A DNA stretch of 64,000 nucleotides from Tomitella biformata AHU 1821 (lineage in GTDB: Bacteria > Actinomycetota > Actinomycetes > Mycobacteriales > Mycobacteriaceae). Below are positions 1 through 8,618 of this stretch, piece by piece (the first letter of the stretch is position 1; each line of letters starts with the position of its first letter). Both the position numbers and the translations under genes were made by a program. The notes beneath the pieces were generated by a model. It was not told where the DNA came from, did not search any database, and saw nothing but the letters and a program-made list of their open reading frames with translations. The stretch spans positions 1-64,000 of the forward strand of contig NZ_BAVQ01000072.1 in assembly GCF_000524475.1 (NCBI RefSeq), written 5' to 3'.

Positions 1-744
1 GCTGTGTTCACAGCGGACGCGGGCTTCAGCAACTCCACCTCTGCCGGTCATTCGGTGACGGTGACGACGGCGGTGGTGCCGGATGTCGACACCACCACCA
101 CGGTGACCGAGCCCGACTCGGCTGAGGTCGGCGTGGGAGTCAACATCTCCGCGCAGATCAGCCCGACCCCGACCGGCGGCACCGTCCAGTTCAAGGACGG
201 CGGCAACAACATCGGCGCAGCGGTCGACGTCGACGCGAACGGCTCGGCGACGTTGTCGCAGCACGTGTTCACCACCGACGGCTCGCACAGCATCACCGCG
301 GTGTACAGCGGGACCACGGGCTTCGAGGGCTCCACCTCGCAGACTCGCACGGTGACGGTGACGGCTCCGGTCGTCGAGGACGTGGCCACCACGACCACGC
401 TGACGGTGCAGGGCGCGGCCGCAGAGGGTGAGACGGTCACTCTCACCGCGACGGTCGACCCGGCGCAGGCTGGCGGCACGGTGCAGTTCAAGGTCGGCGG
501 TGTCGAGGTCGGCACACCGGTCGCGATCGGCACGGATGGTGTCGCGACCATGACGCACGCCTTCACCGCGGCCGGCAGCCACGACGTGACCGCAGAGTTC
601 ACGGCTGATGCCGGGTTCAAGGACTCGTCCTCTGCCGTCAGCAAGATCGTCGTGGGCGACGGCGGAAACGGCGGCGGCAACGACGGCGGCTCGCTGGCCA
701 GCCTGGGCACGCTGGGCGGGCTCTTCGGCTCGCTGGGCGGCTGA
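1..744 (+). CDS. Ig-like repeat surface protein, C-terminal part (5' partial)
   Basis: The reading frame is open to the first base of the window, so the gene starts upstream and only the C-terminal ~247 residues are present. Two full bacterial Ig-like repeats of about 90 residues can be seen, each starting near a TTTT(V/L)T motif, carrying GGTVQFK in the middle and ending with a (D/S)GS-H-(S/D) and F/Y-x-G/A-x-x-GF signature; the end of a third repeat is at the window edge. After the repeats comes a Gly/Asn-rich linker and a GSLASLGTLGGLF tail with no LPXTG motif. Such repeats build stalks of exported adhesin-like proteins in actinobacteria; the surface location is inferred from the family because the signal peptide is out of view. 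A perfect hairpin follows the stop codon. Confidence 0.75.
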   Translation, partial: AVFTADAGFSNSTSAGHSVTVTTAVVPDVDTTTTVTEPDSAEVGVGVNISAQISPTPTGGTVQFKDGGNNIGAAVDVDANGSATLSQHVFTTDGSHSITAVYSGTTGFEGSTSQTRTVTVTAPVVEDVATTTTLTVQGAAAEGETVTLTATVDPAQAGGTVQFKVGGVEVGTPVAIGTDGVATMTHAFTAAGSHDVTAEFTADAGFKDSSSAVSKIVVGDGGNGGGNDGGSLASLGTLGGLFGSLGG

Positions 745-791
745 GCGGCCCTCCCAACAATGGATGGCGCTCCACCAACAATTGAATAGAC

Positions 792-838
792 AGAGGAGGA
801 GGGCGCGGCACCGGTTTGGTGCCGCGCCCTCCTCCTCT
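792..838. terminator. bidirectional hairpin terminator
   Basis: A perfect 21-bp inverted repeat (792-812 with 818-838) and a 5-base loop lies between the converging Ig-repeat gene and the VOC gene. There is no T-run, as is usual in high-GC actinobacteria. It probably ends transcription from both sides. Confidence 0.7.
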
Positions 839-847
839 ACGCGCTGC

Positions 848-1381
848 TTACCGCGGACGACGGGCGAAGATCTGCTCCCACACCGTGTGGTCGGTGCGCG
901 GCCCGCTGGGAGTGTCCGCGCCGTAGCGGGCAATCTCCGCGGGGATGTCGAGCGGGCGGGTCGGGGGCATCCCCGGCACCAGCTCGTCGGCCACCTTGGC
1001 GTCCGGCACTAGCCAGCACACCTCGAACTCGATGCCGTCGGGGTCCTGGGCGTAGAGCGCCTTGGTGGACCCGTGGTTGCTGGCACCGGTGAGGGCACCG
1101 GCCGCAGTCAGCCGATCCCGCATTGTGGCCAGCTCGCTCAGCGAGCCGACCTCCCACGCCAGGTGGTAGAGCCCGACGCGCGGGCCTGCCGACTGGGTGG
1201 TGGGGCCGATCTCGAAGAGTCCGAGATCGTGATCGTTTGCGGACTCCGCGGCCTGCAGAAACGCAGCGCCGGCGAACCCGCCGGGGAGCTTGCGGAAGCC
1301 CAGCACATTCTCATAGAACGCGAGACTGCGCGCGAGGTCGGAGACGAATAACACCGCATGGTTGAGCCTGTGGATACCCAT
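848..1381 (-). CDS. VOC family protein (glyoxalase/extradiol dioxygenase-like)
   Basis: The 177-residue protein has the paired beta-alpha-beta-beta-beta modules of the vicinal-oxygen-chelate superfamily. Likely metal ligands are His8 in the N-terminal LNHAVLFV strand, His73 in the LYHLAWEV strand and Glu120 in DPDGIEFE, a pattern like catechol-2,3-dioxygenase relatives. The substrate cannot be told; members of this branch are annotated both as ring-cleaving dioxygenases and as glyoxalase-like enzymes. It stands alone, convergent with the preceding gene and separated from rpf by about 30 bases, so it could be read through from the rpf side. Confidence 0.8.
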   Translation of the reverse strand: MGIHRLNHAVLFVSDLARSLAFYENVLGFRKLPGGFAGAAFLQAAESANDHDLGLFEIGPTTQSAGPRVGLYHLAWEVGSLSELATMRDRLTAAGALTGASNHGSTKALYAQDPDGIEFEVCWLVPDAKVADELVPGMPPTRPLDIPAEIARYGADTPSGPRTDHTVWEQIFARRPR

Positions 1382-1414
1382 GCGCCCAATTATCCCCGCG
1401 CGGGCCGGGCCGGA

Positions 1415-1987
1415 TTAGACGTTGAGCGTCTGGCCCACGAAGATCAGGTTGATGTCATGGACCTGGTCGGCCAGGGCGTCGAGCGAGACGCCATGGGCCT
1501 GGGCGATCTTGGACAGCGTGTCGCCGGCCTCGACGAGGTAGTTGCCGGCCTCACCCGAGATGGGGGTGCTCTGCACAGCGGAGGTCTCTTGCACGGGGGC
1601 AGTCTGAACTGGGGCCTGCTGGGGGGCGGACTCCGAGCCGGGGGTGCTGCCACCGGTCAGTTGCTGCCCGCACACGGGCCACGCGCCGACGCCCTGGCCC
1701 TCGAGCACGTTCTCCGCGACGCGGATCTGCTCGGACTGGCTGGCGTCCGCCGCGTTGCCGGTGCCGCCGTAGGCCGCCCACGTGCTCGGCGAGAACTGCA
1801 GGCCGCCCTGGTAACCGTTGCCGGTGTTCGCGGCCCAGTTGCCGGAGGACTCGCACTCGGCGACGCCCGACCAGTCGTGGCCGCCGGCGGCGGAGGCGGT
1901 GCCCGCGCCCATGGCGAGGGGGATGGCGACGATCGCGGCGGCGGTCGCGGTGGTGCCAAGGATGCGCTTGATGCTGAAGCTGGTCAT
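1415..1987 (-). CDS. rpf: resuscitation-promoting factor with C-terminal LysM
   Basis: Secreted lytic transglycosylase-type muralytic enzyme that cleaves peptidoglycan during resuscitation and growth. Starting at the ATG at 1985-1987 (GGAGAGGA ribosome site in front) the 190-residue product has a signal peptide (residues 1-33, ending ASA-A), an Rpf domain (about 37-108) with the catalytic Glu46 in CESSGNW and the disulfide pair Cys45/Cys106, a Pro/Gln/Thr-rich linker, and one LysM peptidoglycan-binding module (about 149-190). The frame is open further upstream but the extra residues do not look like a signal peptide. The LysM arrangement recalls the Micrococcus Rpf. The transcript appears to have a long (~170 nt) leader. 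Confidence 0.93.
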   Translation of the reverse strand: MTSFSIKRILGTTATAAAIVAIPLAMGAGTASAAGGHDWSGVAECESSGNWAANTGNGYQGGLQFSPSTWAAYGGTGNAADASQSEQIRVAENVLEGQGVGAWPVCGQQLTGGSTPGSESAPQQAPVQTAPVQETSAVQSTPISGEAGNYLVEAGDTLSKIAQAHGVSLDALADQVHDINLIFVGQTLNV

Positions 1988-2163
1988 TCGGGTAAATCCT
2001 CTCCGCACCATTACCGGGACGGCCTCGAACACAGCCGCAAAGGCTGGGCAAGGTCCAAGTGATGTCCCGTTCCTGCCCCTCGAAGGTTTTGGGAGTCCGT
2101 GCCCGCGGGGCAGGTGGAGATGGTGGCGGGCCGGCGATGCCCGGTCTGTTCGGGCTGCCAATG

Positions 2164-2192
2164 ACGCTAGGGGAAGATCACGGATTGGTCAC
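2164..2192 (-). promoter_or_regulatory. candidate rpf promoter
   Basis: On the minus strand GTGACC (-35-like) is followed after 17 bases by TAGCGT (-10-like, TAnnnT). Transcription would start near 2157, giving rpf a leader of about 170 nt. Confidence 0.35.
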
Positions 2193-2456
2193 GGACGAGT
2201 TTTTTGGCCGAGAATCCCCAGGTCGTCGGTCCAGAATCGGCTTCATGCTGGTCGCGTCGGCGTTTCACGGCGGCCTCAGTTGGCTGAACGTTCAAGTGTT
2301 TGTGGTGAGCGGCACAATGGATTCATGGCGGCCGTCACGGGAGCGGGTGCGTCGTATATGGATCGTGGCGCACGAATCGCTGGCTCTCGGGCGCCGGGTG
2401 GGGCGGGGGAGTGGGGTTGGCGCCCCCGTCCGGGGGTGATCCAGCCAAAGGGCTGG

Positions 2457-2472
2457 TGTGCGCCACGTCACT
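2457..2472 (+). promoter_or_regulatory. candidate Crp/GlxR-type cAMP receptor site upstream of acs
   Basis: TGTGC-N6-TCACT matches 9 of the 12 specified bases of the TGTGANNTANNTCACA consensus. It lies 116-131 bases before the acs start and just ahead of a TAAATT -10-like box. A class III adenylate cyclase is encoded in this same window. Acs genes are cAMP-receptor targets in several bacteria; the assignment here is inference. Confidence 0.3.
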
Positions 2473-2587
2473 GCACGTAAATTGGCATCACACCGGAAGA
2501 CAGCTCGCACCGGGCGCCCTCCACAGCATCGCCCGCCAATGCGGCACCACGCGAATGCAGCAACTCGGAGCACTAGGAGAAGATTCA

Positions 2588-4549
2588 GTGTCAAAGGACC
2601 CGACAATTTCGGCATTGAGCAATGAGGTCAGGACGTTCGCGCCCCCTGCGGATTTCGTGGCGAACGCGAATGTCACCGCCGCGGATTACGAGGAGGCGGA
2701 TAGGGATCGCGTCGCGTTCTGGGGCAAGCAGGCCGAGCGCATCACCTGGGCAGAGCCCTATGACCAGATCCTGGACTGGGACAACGCGCCGTTCTCCAAG
2801 TGGTTCGTCGGCGGCAAGCTCAACGCCGCCTATAACTGCGTGGACCGGCACGTGGAGGCCGGCAACGGCGACCGCGTCGCCTACTACTTCGAGGGCGAGA
2901 TGGGCGACACCCGCACCATCACCTACGCCGACCTCAAGGACGAGGTCAGCAAGGCCGCGAACGCGCTCATCGAGCTCGGCGTCAAGACCGGCGACCGCGT
3001 CGCGATCTACATGCCGATGATCCCGGAGACGGTGTTCGCGATGCTGGCCTGCGCCCGCATCGGCGCCCCGCACACCGTGATCTTCGGCGGCTTCTCGGCC
3101 CGCGCGATCGCCGACCGCGTCAAGGACTGCGGCGTAGAGATCGTCATCACCTCGGACGGGGGCTACCGCCGCGGCAAGCCGTCGGGGCTGAAGGCCACCG
3201 TCGACGAGGCGATGAAGGAGTGCCCCGAGGTTCGCAACGTGCTGGTGGTCAAGCGCACCGGCCAGGAGGTGGACTGGGCCGAGGGCCGCGATATCTGGTG
3301 GGACGACATCGTCGGCAGGCAGTCCGCCGAGCACACCCCGGAGGCGTTCGACTCCGAGCACCCGCTCTACGTCATGTATTCCAGCGGCACGACGGGTAAG
3401 CCCAAGGGCATCCTGCACACCACCGGCGGCTACCTCGTCGGCACGTCCTATACCCACTGGGCGGTCTTCGACATCAAGCCCGAGACCGACGTCTACTGGA
3501 CCGCGGCGGACATCGGCTGGGTCACCGGCCACTCGTACATCGTCTACGGCCCGCTCGCCAACGGCACCACGTCGATCATGTACGAGGGCACACCTGACAC
3601 CCCGCACCAGGGCCGCTGGTGGGAGATCATCGAGAAGTACAAGGCCACCATCTTGTACTGCGCGCCCACCGCGATCCGCACGTTCATGAAGTGGGGCCGT
3701 GACATCCCCGCGAAGTTCGACCTGACCTCCCTGCGCCTGATCGGGTCCGTCGGCGAGCCCATCAACCCCGAGGCGTGGATGTGGTACCGCGAGCACATCG
3801 GCGGCGGCAAGTGCCCGGTCGTGGATACCTGGTGGCAGACGGAGAACGGCCAGATACTCATCAGCCCACTGCCCGGCGTCACTGCGACCAAGCCGGGCGC
3901 GGCGATGCGCGCGTTGCCCGGCATCGTCGCCGACGTTTACACCGAGGACGGCAAGCCGGTCGGCAACGACGAGGGCGGCTACCTGGTGATCAAGGAGCCG
4001 TGGCCCGCGATGCTCCGCACCCTGTGGGGCGACGACGAGCGCTACAAGAGCACCTACTGGTCCCAGTACCCCGGCGTGTACTTCGCTGGCGATGGCGCCA
4101 AGCGTGACAAGGACGGCGATATCTGGGTTCTGGGCCGCGTGGACGACGTGATGAACGTGTCCGGGCACCGACTCTCCACCACGGAGATCGAGTCGGCGCT
4201 GGTCTCACACGACATGGTGGCCGAGGCTGCGGTGGTCGGCGCGGCCGACGAGACGACGGGCCAGTCCATCGAGGCGTTCGTGATCTTGCGCGAGAGCGCG
4301 CACGGCGGCGGCGAGGACGTGGTGAAGGTGCTGCGCCAGCACGTGCGCGACGAGATCGGCGCGATCGCCAGCCCGCGCTCGATCATGATCGTGCACGAGC
4401 TGCCGAAGACCCGCTCCGGCAAGATCATGCGCCGGCTGCTCCGCGACATCGCGGAGAACCGCGAGCCCGGCGACTCGACCACCCTCGCGGACTCCTCCGT
4501 GATGGACCGCATCAAGGCCGAGCTGCTCAGCGGTAGCGGCGAGGGGTAG
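2588..4549 (+). CDS. acs: acetyl-CoA synthetase
   Basis: AMP-forming acetate:CoA ligase: activates acetate to acetyl-AMP and then acetyl-CoA in the cytoplasm. With the GTG start at 2588 (AGGAGA ribosome site 8 bases ahead) the product is 653 residues, the normal Acs length; the open frame extends upstream without support. The phosphate-binding P-loop YSSGTTGKPKG lies near residues 263-273, the WWQTENG acetate-pocket motif follows, and the adenylation Lys that is usually regulated by acetylation is in RSGKIMRR near residue 611. Monocistronic, ended by a 12-bp hairpin. Confidence 0.97.
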   Translation: MSKDPTISALSNEVRTFAPPADFVANANVTAADYEEADRDRVAFWGKQAERITWAEPYDQILDWDNAPFSKWFVGGKLNAAYNCVDRHVEAGNGDRVAYYFEGEMGDTRTITYADLKDEVSKAANALIELGVKTGDRVAIYMPMIPETVFAMLACARIGAPHTVIFGGFSARAIADRVKDCGVEIVITSDGGYRRGKPSGLKATVDEAMKECPEVRNVLVVKRTGQEVDWAEGRDIWWDDIVGRQSAEHTPEAFDSEHPLYVMYSSGTTGKPKGILHTTGGYLVGTSYTHWAVFDIKPETDVYWTAADIGWVTGHSYIVYGPLANGTTSIMYEGTPDTPHQGRWWEIIEKYKATILYCAPTAIRTFMKWGRDIPAKFDLTSLRLIGSVGEPINPEAWMWYREHIGGGKCPVVDTWWQTENGQILISPLPGVTATKPGAAMRALPGIVADVYTEDGKPVGNDEGGYLVIKEPWPAMLRTLWGDDERYKSTYWSQYPGVYFAGDGAKRDKDGDIWVLGRVDDVMNVSGHRLSTTEIESALVSHDMVAEAAVVGAADETTGQSIEAFVILRESAHGGGEDVVKVLRQHVRDEIGAIASPRSIMIVHELPKTRSGKIMRRLLRDIAENREPGDSTTLADSSVMDRIKAELLSGSGEG

Positions 4550-4558
4550 CAGCTGAGG

Positions 4559-4598
4559 ACGCGGCCCCGGTTCTCCATTCGGAGGGCCGGGGCCGCGT
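4559..4598. terminator. hairpin terminator between acs and the aldo/keto reductase
   Basis: Perfect 12-bp inverted repeat (4559-4570 with 4587-4598) between the two converging genes, without a T-run. Confidence 0.65.
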
Positions 4599-4601
4599 GA
4601 G

Positions 4602-4646
4602 TGCCGGGCGGAGCCGGTTAGAGCCATTGCCGGGCGGAGCCGGCTA
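4602..4646. repeat. 19-bp imperfect direct repeat at the 3' end of the aldo/keto reductase
   Basis: TGCCGGGCGGAGCCGGTTA at 4602-4620 is repeated at 4628-4646 with one difference (C for T at base 17). The second copy runs into the stop codon of the minus-strand aldo/keto reductase gene. It looks like a small local duplication. Confidence 0.6.
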
Positions 4647-5492
4647 AGCCGGAATCCAGTCGAAGACGTCCGGGTCTGGCCCGATGCGCCCCGCAGCGCC
4701 CTCGTCCAGCGCCGCGATCTGGGCCATCGTGTCGCCGTCGAGCTCGAAATCGAACAGCGCCAAGTTCTCCCGGATGCGCTGCGGGGAAACGGATTTCGGG
4801 AACACGATGTTGCCGAGCTGGAGGTGCCAGCGCAGCGTGATCTGCGCCGGGGTCCGGCCCAGCCGCTCCGCGATCGCCAGGATCTGCGGGTCGGTGATCA
4901 CCTTGCCCTGCGCGATCGGCGACCACGCCTCGACGGCGATGCCGTGCGCCCGGCAGAACTCGCGCACCTCGCCATTGCCGAAGTAGGGGTGTGCCTCGAT
5001 CTGGTTGACGGCTGGCACGGTGCCGGTCTCCTCGAGAAGCCTGTTCAGGTGCGGGACCTGGAAGTTCGAGACGCCGATGCTGCGGGCCCGGCCGTCGGCC
5101 GCGAACTCCTCCAGGACCTTCCAGGTGGAGACGAAGTCGCCGTCGTAGCGGGTGGGCAGGGGCCAATGGATGAGGAACAGGTCCACATAGTCGGAGCCGA
5201 GCGCGGTGAGGGTCCTCTCGAACTCGCGGCGTGCGTCGTCGGGGCGGTGGAAGCTGTTGTTGAGCTTGCTCGTGAGGTAGACCTCGGACCGGTCCACGCC
5301 GGCGTCGCGGAGGCCCTGGCCCACGCCGGCCTCGTTGCCGTACATCTGCGCGGTGTCGATGTGCCGATAGCCGGCCTCTAGCGCGGCGGCCACCGCCGTC
5401 GCGGTCTCTTCGGGCTTGATCTGGAAGACCCCGAAGCCGAGCTGGGGGATCGTGTGGCCGTTGTTCAGGGTGATTGCGGGTACCTGTGGCAT
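4644..5492 (-). CDS. aldo/keto reductase (2,5-diketo-gluconate reductase type)
   Basis: NADPH-dependent carbonyl reductase of the AKR5-like branch, 282 residues from the ATG at 5490-5492. The AKR tetrad is visible: Asp and Tyr in DTAQMYGNE, Lys in LTSKL, His in LIHWPLP, and the C-terminal NADPH site in the IVFPKS stretch. Physiological substrate unknown; mycobacterial relatives are linked to methylglyoxal and ketone detoxification. The frame stays open 12 codons upstream (to 5528), but the MPQVPAITLNNG start matches the family. It is convergent with acs and divergent from the SDR gene at 5641. Confidence 0.88.
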   Translation of the reverse strand: MPQVPAITLNNGHTIPQLGFGVFQIKPEETATAVAAALEAGYRHIDTAQMYGNEAGVGQGLRDAGVDRSEVYLTSKLNNSFHRPDDARREFERTLTALGSDYVDLFLIHWPLPTRYDGDFVSTWKVLEEFAADGRARSIGVSNFQVPHLNRLLEETGTVPAVNQIEAHPYFGNGEVREFCRAHGIAVEAWSPIAQGKVITDPQILAIAERLGRTPAQITLRWHLQLGNIVFPKSVSPQRIRENLALFDFELDGDTMAQIAALDEGAAGRIGPDPDVFDWIPA

Positions 5493-5640
5493 GCCCTTGA
5501 TACTGCCGCGGGATGGCCGATTTCGCATGGGGCCGGGCGGCGATGGGAGGGCGGCTTTGCAGTAGACGCCGGTCCAGGATTGAATGTGTCTCAGGGCACA
5601 TCGGTGTGTGCTCAGGGTTCGGCCGAGAAGAGGACATCAC

Positions 5641-6504
5641 ATGGGTTTCGCCAATGACCGGATCGTTGTGGTCACCGGGGCCAGCCGCGGGGCGGGCAAG
5701 GGCATCGCGCTGGCGCTCGGCCAGCCGGGGACCACGGTCTACGTGACTGGCCGGACCGAGCTCGAGGGTGACGCGCCGCTGCCCGGGACGGTGGCCGCGA
5801 CGGCCGCCGAGATCACCGCGCGGGGCGGCGTCGGCGTGCCCGTGATCTGTGACCACGCGGACGATGCGGCGGTGGAGCGTCTGTTCAGCCGGGTCGCCTC
5901 CGACCACGGCCGCCTCGACATCCTCGTCAACAACGCGCTGGCCGTCCCAGACGAGCTTGCGTTGCGCGGGCCGTTCTGGGAGAAGCCGCTTTCGATGCAG
6001 AAGATCCTCGACGTCGGTATGCGCTCGACGTACGTGGCCAGCTGGTATGCCGCACCCCTGCTGGTGGCTAACGGGGCGGGCCTGATTGTGAACACCTCGT
6101 CCTTTGGCGCTCGCTGCTACATGCACGGCCCGGCGTACGGCGCAGGCAAGGCGGCCGTCGACAAGATGGCCCACGACATGGCCTTGGATCTGAAACCATT
6201 TGACGTGGCGGCGATCTCGCTGTGGATGGGGATGCTCAAGACGGAGCGGACGGCGGCGGCCATCGGCGGCAATGTCGAGGCCTATAAGCAGTTCGCCGCG
6301 CACGCGGAGTCCGCGGAGTTCCCGGGCCTGGTCATCGACGCGCTGGCCCGCGACCCCAAGCTGATGGCGCGCACCGGCCAGGTGCTGATCGGCGCGGAGG
6401 TCGCGCTCGAGCTGGGCGTGACCGATATCGACGGCAACCAGCCGCCTTCGCACCGAGGATTCCTCGGGGATCCGACTATCTTCAGCGACGCGGTGGTCCA
6501 GTGA
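5641..6504 (+). CDS. short-chain dehydrogenase/reductase (DHRS1-like)
   Basis: Rossmann-fold NAD(P)-dependent oxidoreductase of 287 residues. The cofactor motif TGASRGAGKG is at residues 12-21, NNA lies in the middle, and the catalytic Tyr166-x-x-x-Lys170 is in YGAGK after a Ser-rich stretch. Overall composition recalls the DHRS1-type branch found in actinobacteria; substrate unknown. The ATG at 5641 has an AGAGGA ribosome site; earlier in-frame starts lack one. Its stop overlaps the next start by one base (TGATG), so the two genes are translationally coupled. Confidence 0.88.
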   Translation: MGFANDRIVVVTGASRGAGKGIALALGQPGTTVYVTGRTELEGDAPLPGTVAATAAEITARGGVGVPVICDHADDAAVERLFSRVASDHGRLDILVNNALAVPDELALRGPFWEKPLSMQKILDVGMRSTYVASWYAAPLLVANGAGLIVNTSSFGARCYMHGPAYGAGKAAVDKMAHDMALDLKPFDVAAISLWMGMLKTERTAAAIGGNVEAYKQFAAHAESAEFPGLVIDALARDPKLMARTGQVLIGAEVALELGVTDIDGNQPPSHRGFLGDPTIFSDAVVQ

Positions 6505-6980
6505 TGGCGCAAAAGCGGCCCGCCCAGCTCGACTCCGCCCTTGTGGGGCCTTCGATCAAGTACATGGCGAAGGTCAATACCTGGCTGTACAAGCGCACCG
6601 GGGGGCGTATCGGCGGCAAGTGGCGTATCGGCGCTGGCCTCCGGAAGCCGGTGCCGACCTTGCTGTTAGAGCACCGAGGGAGAAAGTCCGGCAAGACGTT
6701 CACCGCGCCGCTGCTGTATCTGGTGGACGGGCCGGACATCGTGGTGGTCGCCTCGCAGGGTGGGCTGCCGAAGAACCCGCAGTGGTTCCACAACGTGGTG
6801 GCTACGCCCGACGTGCTGGTGCAGATCGGCTCCGAACGCCGCCCGGTGCGCGCGGTCGTGGCTGATGAGGCGGAGCGGGCGCGGCTGTGGCCGCTGCTCC
6901 TCGAGCTGTACGCGGACTTCGAGAACTATCAGGCGTGGACCGAGCGAGAGATCCCGATCGTGGTGCTCAAGCCGCGCTGA
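6504..6980 (+). CDS. deazaflavin (F420)-dependent nitroreductase-family protein
   Basis: A 158-residue protein of the Ddn/Rv3547-like split-beta-barrel family, which uses reduced coenzyme F420 to reduce quinones and nitro compounds. The family signature is visible in the middle: LLLEHRGRKSGKTFTAPLLY followed by VVVASQGG and a PxWFHN stretch (here PQWFHNVVATPDV). The ATG at 6504 overlaps the upstream SDR stop; a GTG at 6501 is an alternative. Coupling to the SDR suggests a shared redox task, which is inference. Its presence hints that the host makes F420. Confidence 0.88.
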   Translation: MAQKRPAQLDSALVGPSIKYMAKVNTWLYKRTGGRIGGKWRIGAGLRKPVPTLLLEHRGRKSGKTFTAPLLYLVDGPDIVVVASQGGLPKNPQWFHNVVATPDVLVQIGSERRPVRAVVADEAERARLWPLLLELYADFENYQAWTEREIPIVVLKPR

Positions 6981-7063
6981 CCCCCGCCCGGCCCGCCGCA
7001 CCCGCCTCCCCTCGCGAATGGGGGCGGCTGGGGGCTGGGGCTGGGCGGCGGGCCAGGGCAGGG

Positions 7064-8575
7064 TTACAGCACCGTGTCGCGGATCGTGTGCTTGGTGAGC
7101 TTGCCCGACGGGTTGCGCGGCAGCGCGTCGACGGTGATGGCCTCGCGCGGGAGCTTGTAGCGGGCGAGCTTGTCGGACAGGTACTCCCGGATCTCCTCGA
7201 TGCCCAGGTCCGCGCCATCGGCGGTGACGACCACGGCGACGACGACCTCGCCCCACTGCTCGTCCGGCCGGCCGATCACGGCGATGTCCGCGACGCGCGG
7301 ATGCGCACGCAGCGCCTCCTCGACCTCCTGGGAGTACACGTTCTCGCCGCCGACGATGATGACGTCCTTGAGGCGGTCGACGATGAACAGGTAGCCCTCC
7401 GCGTCGATGCGGGCGACGTCGCCGGTGCGGTACCAGTCGCCGGCGAACACCTCGGCCGTCGCGCCCGGGTTGCCCAGGTAGCCGCGCATGCGGGTGTCGG
7501 CGCGCATCCAGATCTCGCCCGTCTCACCGGGTTTCGCGTCGGTGATCACGCCTTCGGGCCCCCCGGGGGCGACCACCCGCAGGTCCACGCCCGGCATGCC
7601 GCCGCGGCCGATCGAGCCGGCGTGCGCGATCTGCTCCTCCGGGTACAGGGCGGTGCCCACCGGGCCCATCTCGCTCATGCCATACACCTGGTAGAACCGG
7701 TCGGTCCGGTAGGCGTCGATGAGCATGCGCGCGGTGTCCTCGCCCAGGGGCGCGCCGCCGTAGATCCACTTGTCCACGCTGGACAGGTCAAAGGACTCGA
7801 AGTCCAGGCCCTTGGCCTTGCAGGCCTGCAGCGGCGCGAGGTACGCGATGGGCGCGCCGAAGAACGCGGTGACCTGGTGCTCCTGGACCGTCTCGAGGAA
7901 CCCGATGGGCTCGTACTCGGTCATCAGCACGACGGTGCCGCCGAGGAACAGGGTCGTGAGCAGCCAGTCGTTGAGCGGCGCCGCGTGCCAGATCGGCATG
8001 GCGATGAGCATGCGGTCGTCGCGGGTGAAGGGGATGGTGGAGGCGATGAGCGGAGCCACGGTCGCGATGCTGCGGTGTGTGTGCTCGCAGCCCTTGGGGG
8101 CGCTGGTGGTGCCGGAGGTGTACAGGATCTGCGCGAGGTCGTCCTCGGTGATCGCGATGCCCCCGGACTCCTGCGCCGCATCGACGGCCGAGCGGAACGA
8201 GTCGGTGGTGTGCCAGGACGTGCCGGGGGCGGCGGCCGTCGCGATCCCGGCGAGGGCCGAGGTGACGACGCCGACGCGGGCCCCGCTGTGCTCGATCGTG
8301 TAGCGCACCTCCGGGACCTGCAGCTTGTGATTGACCGGCACCAGCACCCCGCCGGCGCGCCAGATGCCAAACGCGGCGATCACGAACTCGGGGGTGTTGG
8401 TGGTCATCACCGCGACCTTGTCGCCCCGGCCCACCCCGGCCTCGGCGAACACCGTGGCCGCGCGGCGGCTCGCGGCGAGCAACTCCGCGTAGGTCAGCCG
8501 CCGCTTGCCGTGGATCAGCGCATCCTTGGCAGGGAACTTCCGGGCGGTGGACTCTAGAAGGGTGTTCAGGTTCAC
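7064..8575 (-). CDS. AMP-dependent acyl-CoA ligase (FadD-like)
   Basis: ANL-superfamily ligase of 503 residues that activates a carboxylic or fatty acid as acyl-AMP and acyl-CoA. The P-loop ILYTSGTTSAPKG, the YxxTE-equivalent VYGMSEMGPVG, the WYRTGDVARID hinge motif and the C-terminal catalytic Lys in NPSGKLTKHT are all present. The GTG at 8573-8575 has GGAG 8 bases before it; the open frame runs beyond the operator upstream, which cannot be coding. It is divergent from the TetR-aidB operon, with a palindrome between, so it is probably under that repressor. Chain-length specificity cannot be read. Confidence 0.92.
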   Translation of the reverse strand: MNLNTLLESTARKFPAKDALIHGKRRLTYAELLAASRRAATVFAEAGVGRGDKVAVMTTNTPEFVIAAFGIWRAGGVLVPVNHKLQVPEVRYTIEHSGARVGVVTSALAGIATAAAPGTSWHTTDSFRSAVDAAQESGGIAITEDDLAQILYTSGTTSAPKGCEHTHRSIATVAPLIASTIPFTRDDRMLIAMPIWHAAPLNDWLLTTLFLGGTVVLMTEYEPIGFLETVQEHQVTAFFGAPIAYLAPLQACKAKGLDFESFDLSSVDKWIYGGAPLGEDTARMLIDAYRTDRFYQVYGMSEMGPVGTALYPEEQIAHAGSIGRGGMPGVDLRVVAPGGPEGVITDAKPGETGEIWMRADTRMRGYLGNPGATAEVFAGDWYRTGDVARIDAEGYLFIVDRLKDVIIVGGENVYSQEVEEALRAHPRVADIAVIGRPDEQWGEVVVAVVVTADGADLGIEEIREYLSDKLARYKLPREAITVDALPRNPSGKLTKHTIRDTVL

Positions 8576-8618
8576 GGTGGTGCTCCAGACGATCGACACG
8601 GGGCTATTGCTTTGAAGT

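Larger units (their letters stand above)
1988..2587. other. divergent intergenic region between rpf and acs
   Basis: About 600 bases with no gene I can support. On the rpf side it holds a candidate promoter (2164-2192) and a long GC-rich leader. On the acs side it holds a 6-bp hairpin (2441-2456), a Crp/GlxR-like half-palindrome (2457-2472) and a TAAATT -10-like box at 2478-2483. The short open frames here have no ribosome site or recognisable product. I tried to fit the c-di-AMP (ydaO) riboswitch consensus often found before actinobacterial rpf genes and could not. Confidence 0.5.

Noticed and set aside
1988-2160. c-di-AMP (ydaO-type) riboswitch in the rpf leader
   Set aside because: Such riboswitches are frequent before actinobacterial rpf genes, but the conserved sequence blocks I know were not found in this leader. 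A covariance search could still show a divergent one.
2059-2439. 126-codon ORF in the rpf-acs gap
   Set aside because: It overlaps the rpf leader and candidate promoter, has no ribosome site, and gives no recognisable protein.
2591-4168. 525-codon open frame opposite acs
   Set aside because: It lies wholly antisense to the clearly coding acs gene, its translation is Asp/Val/Gly/His-rich low complexity typical of GC-rich shadows, and it lacks a ribosome site.
4618-6453. 611-codon minus-strand frame spanning the AKR and SDR genes
   Set aside because: It is out of frame with both recognised genes and consists of Arg/Ala/Gly-rich low-complexity translation.
6887-8557. 556-codon plus-strand frame opposite the acyl-CoA ligase
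   Set aside because: It is the complement shadow of the ligase; the ligase motifs and ribosome site show which strand codes.
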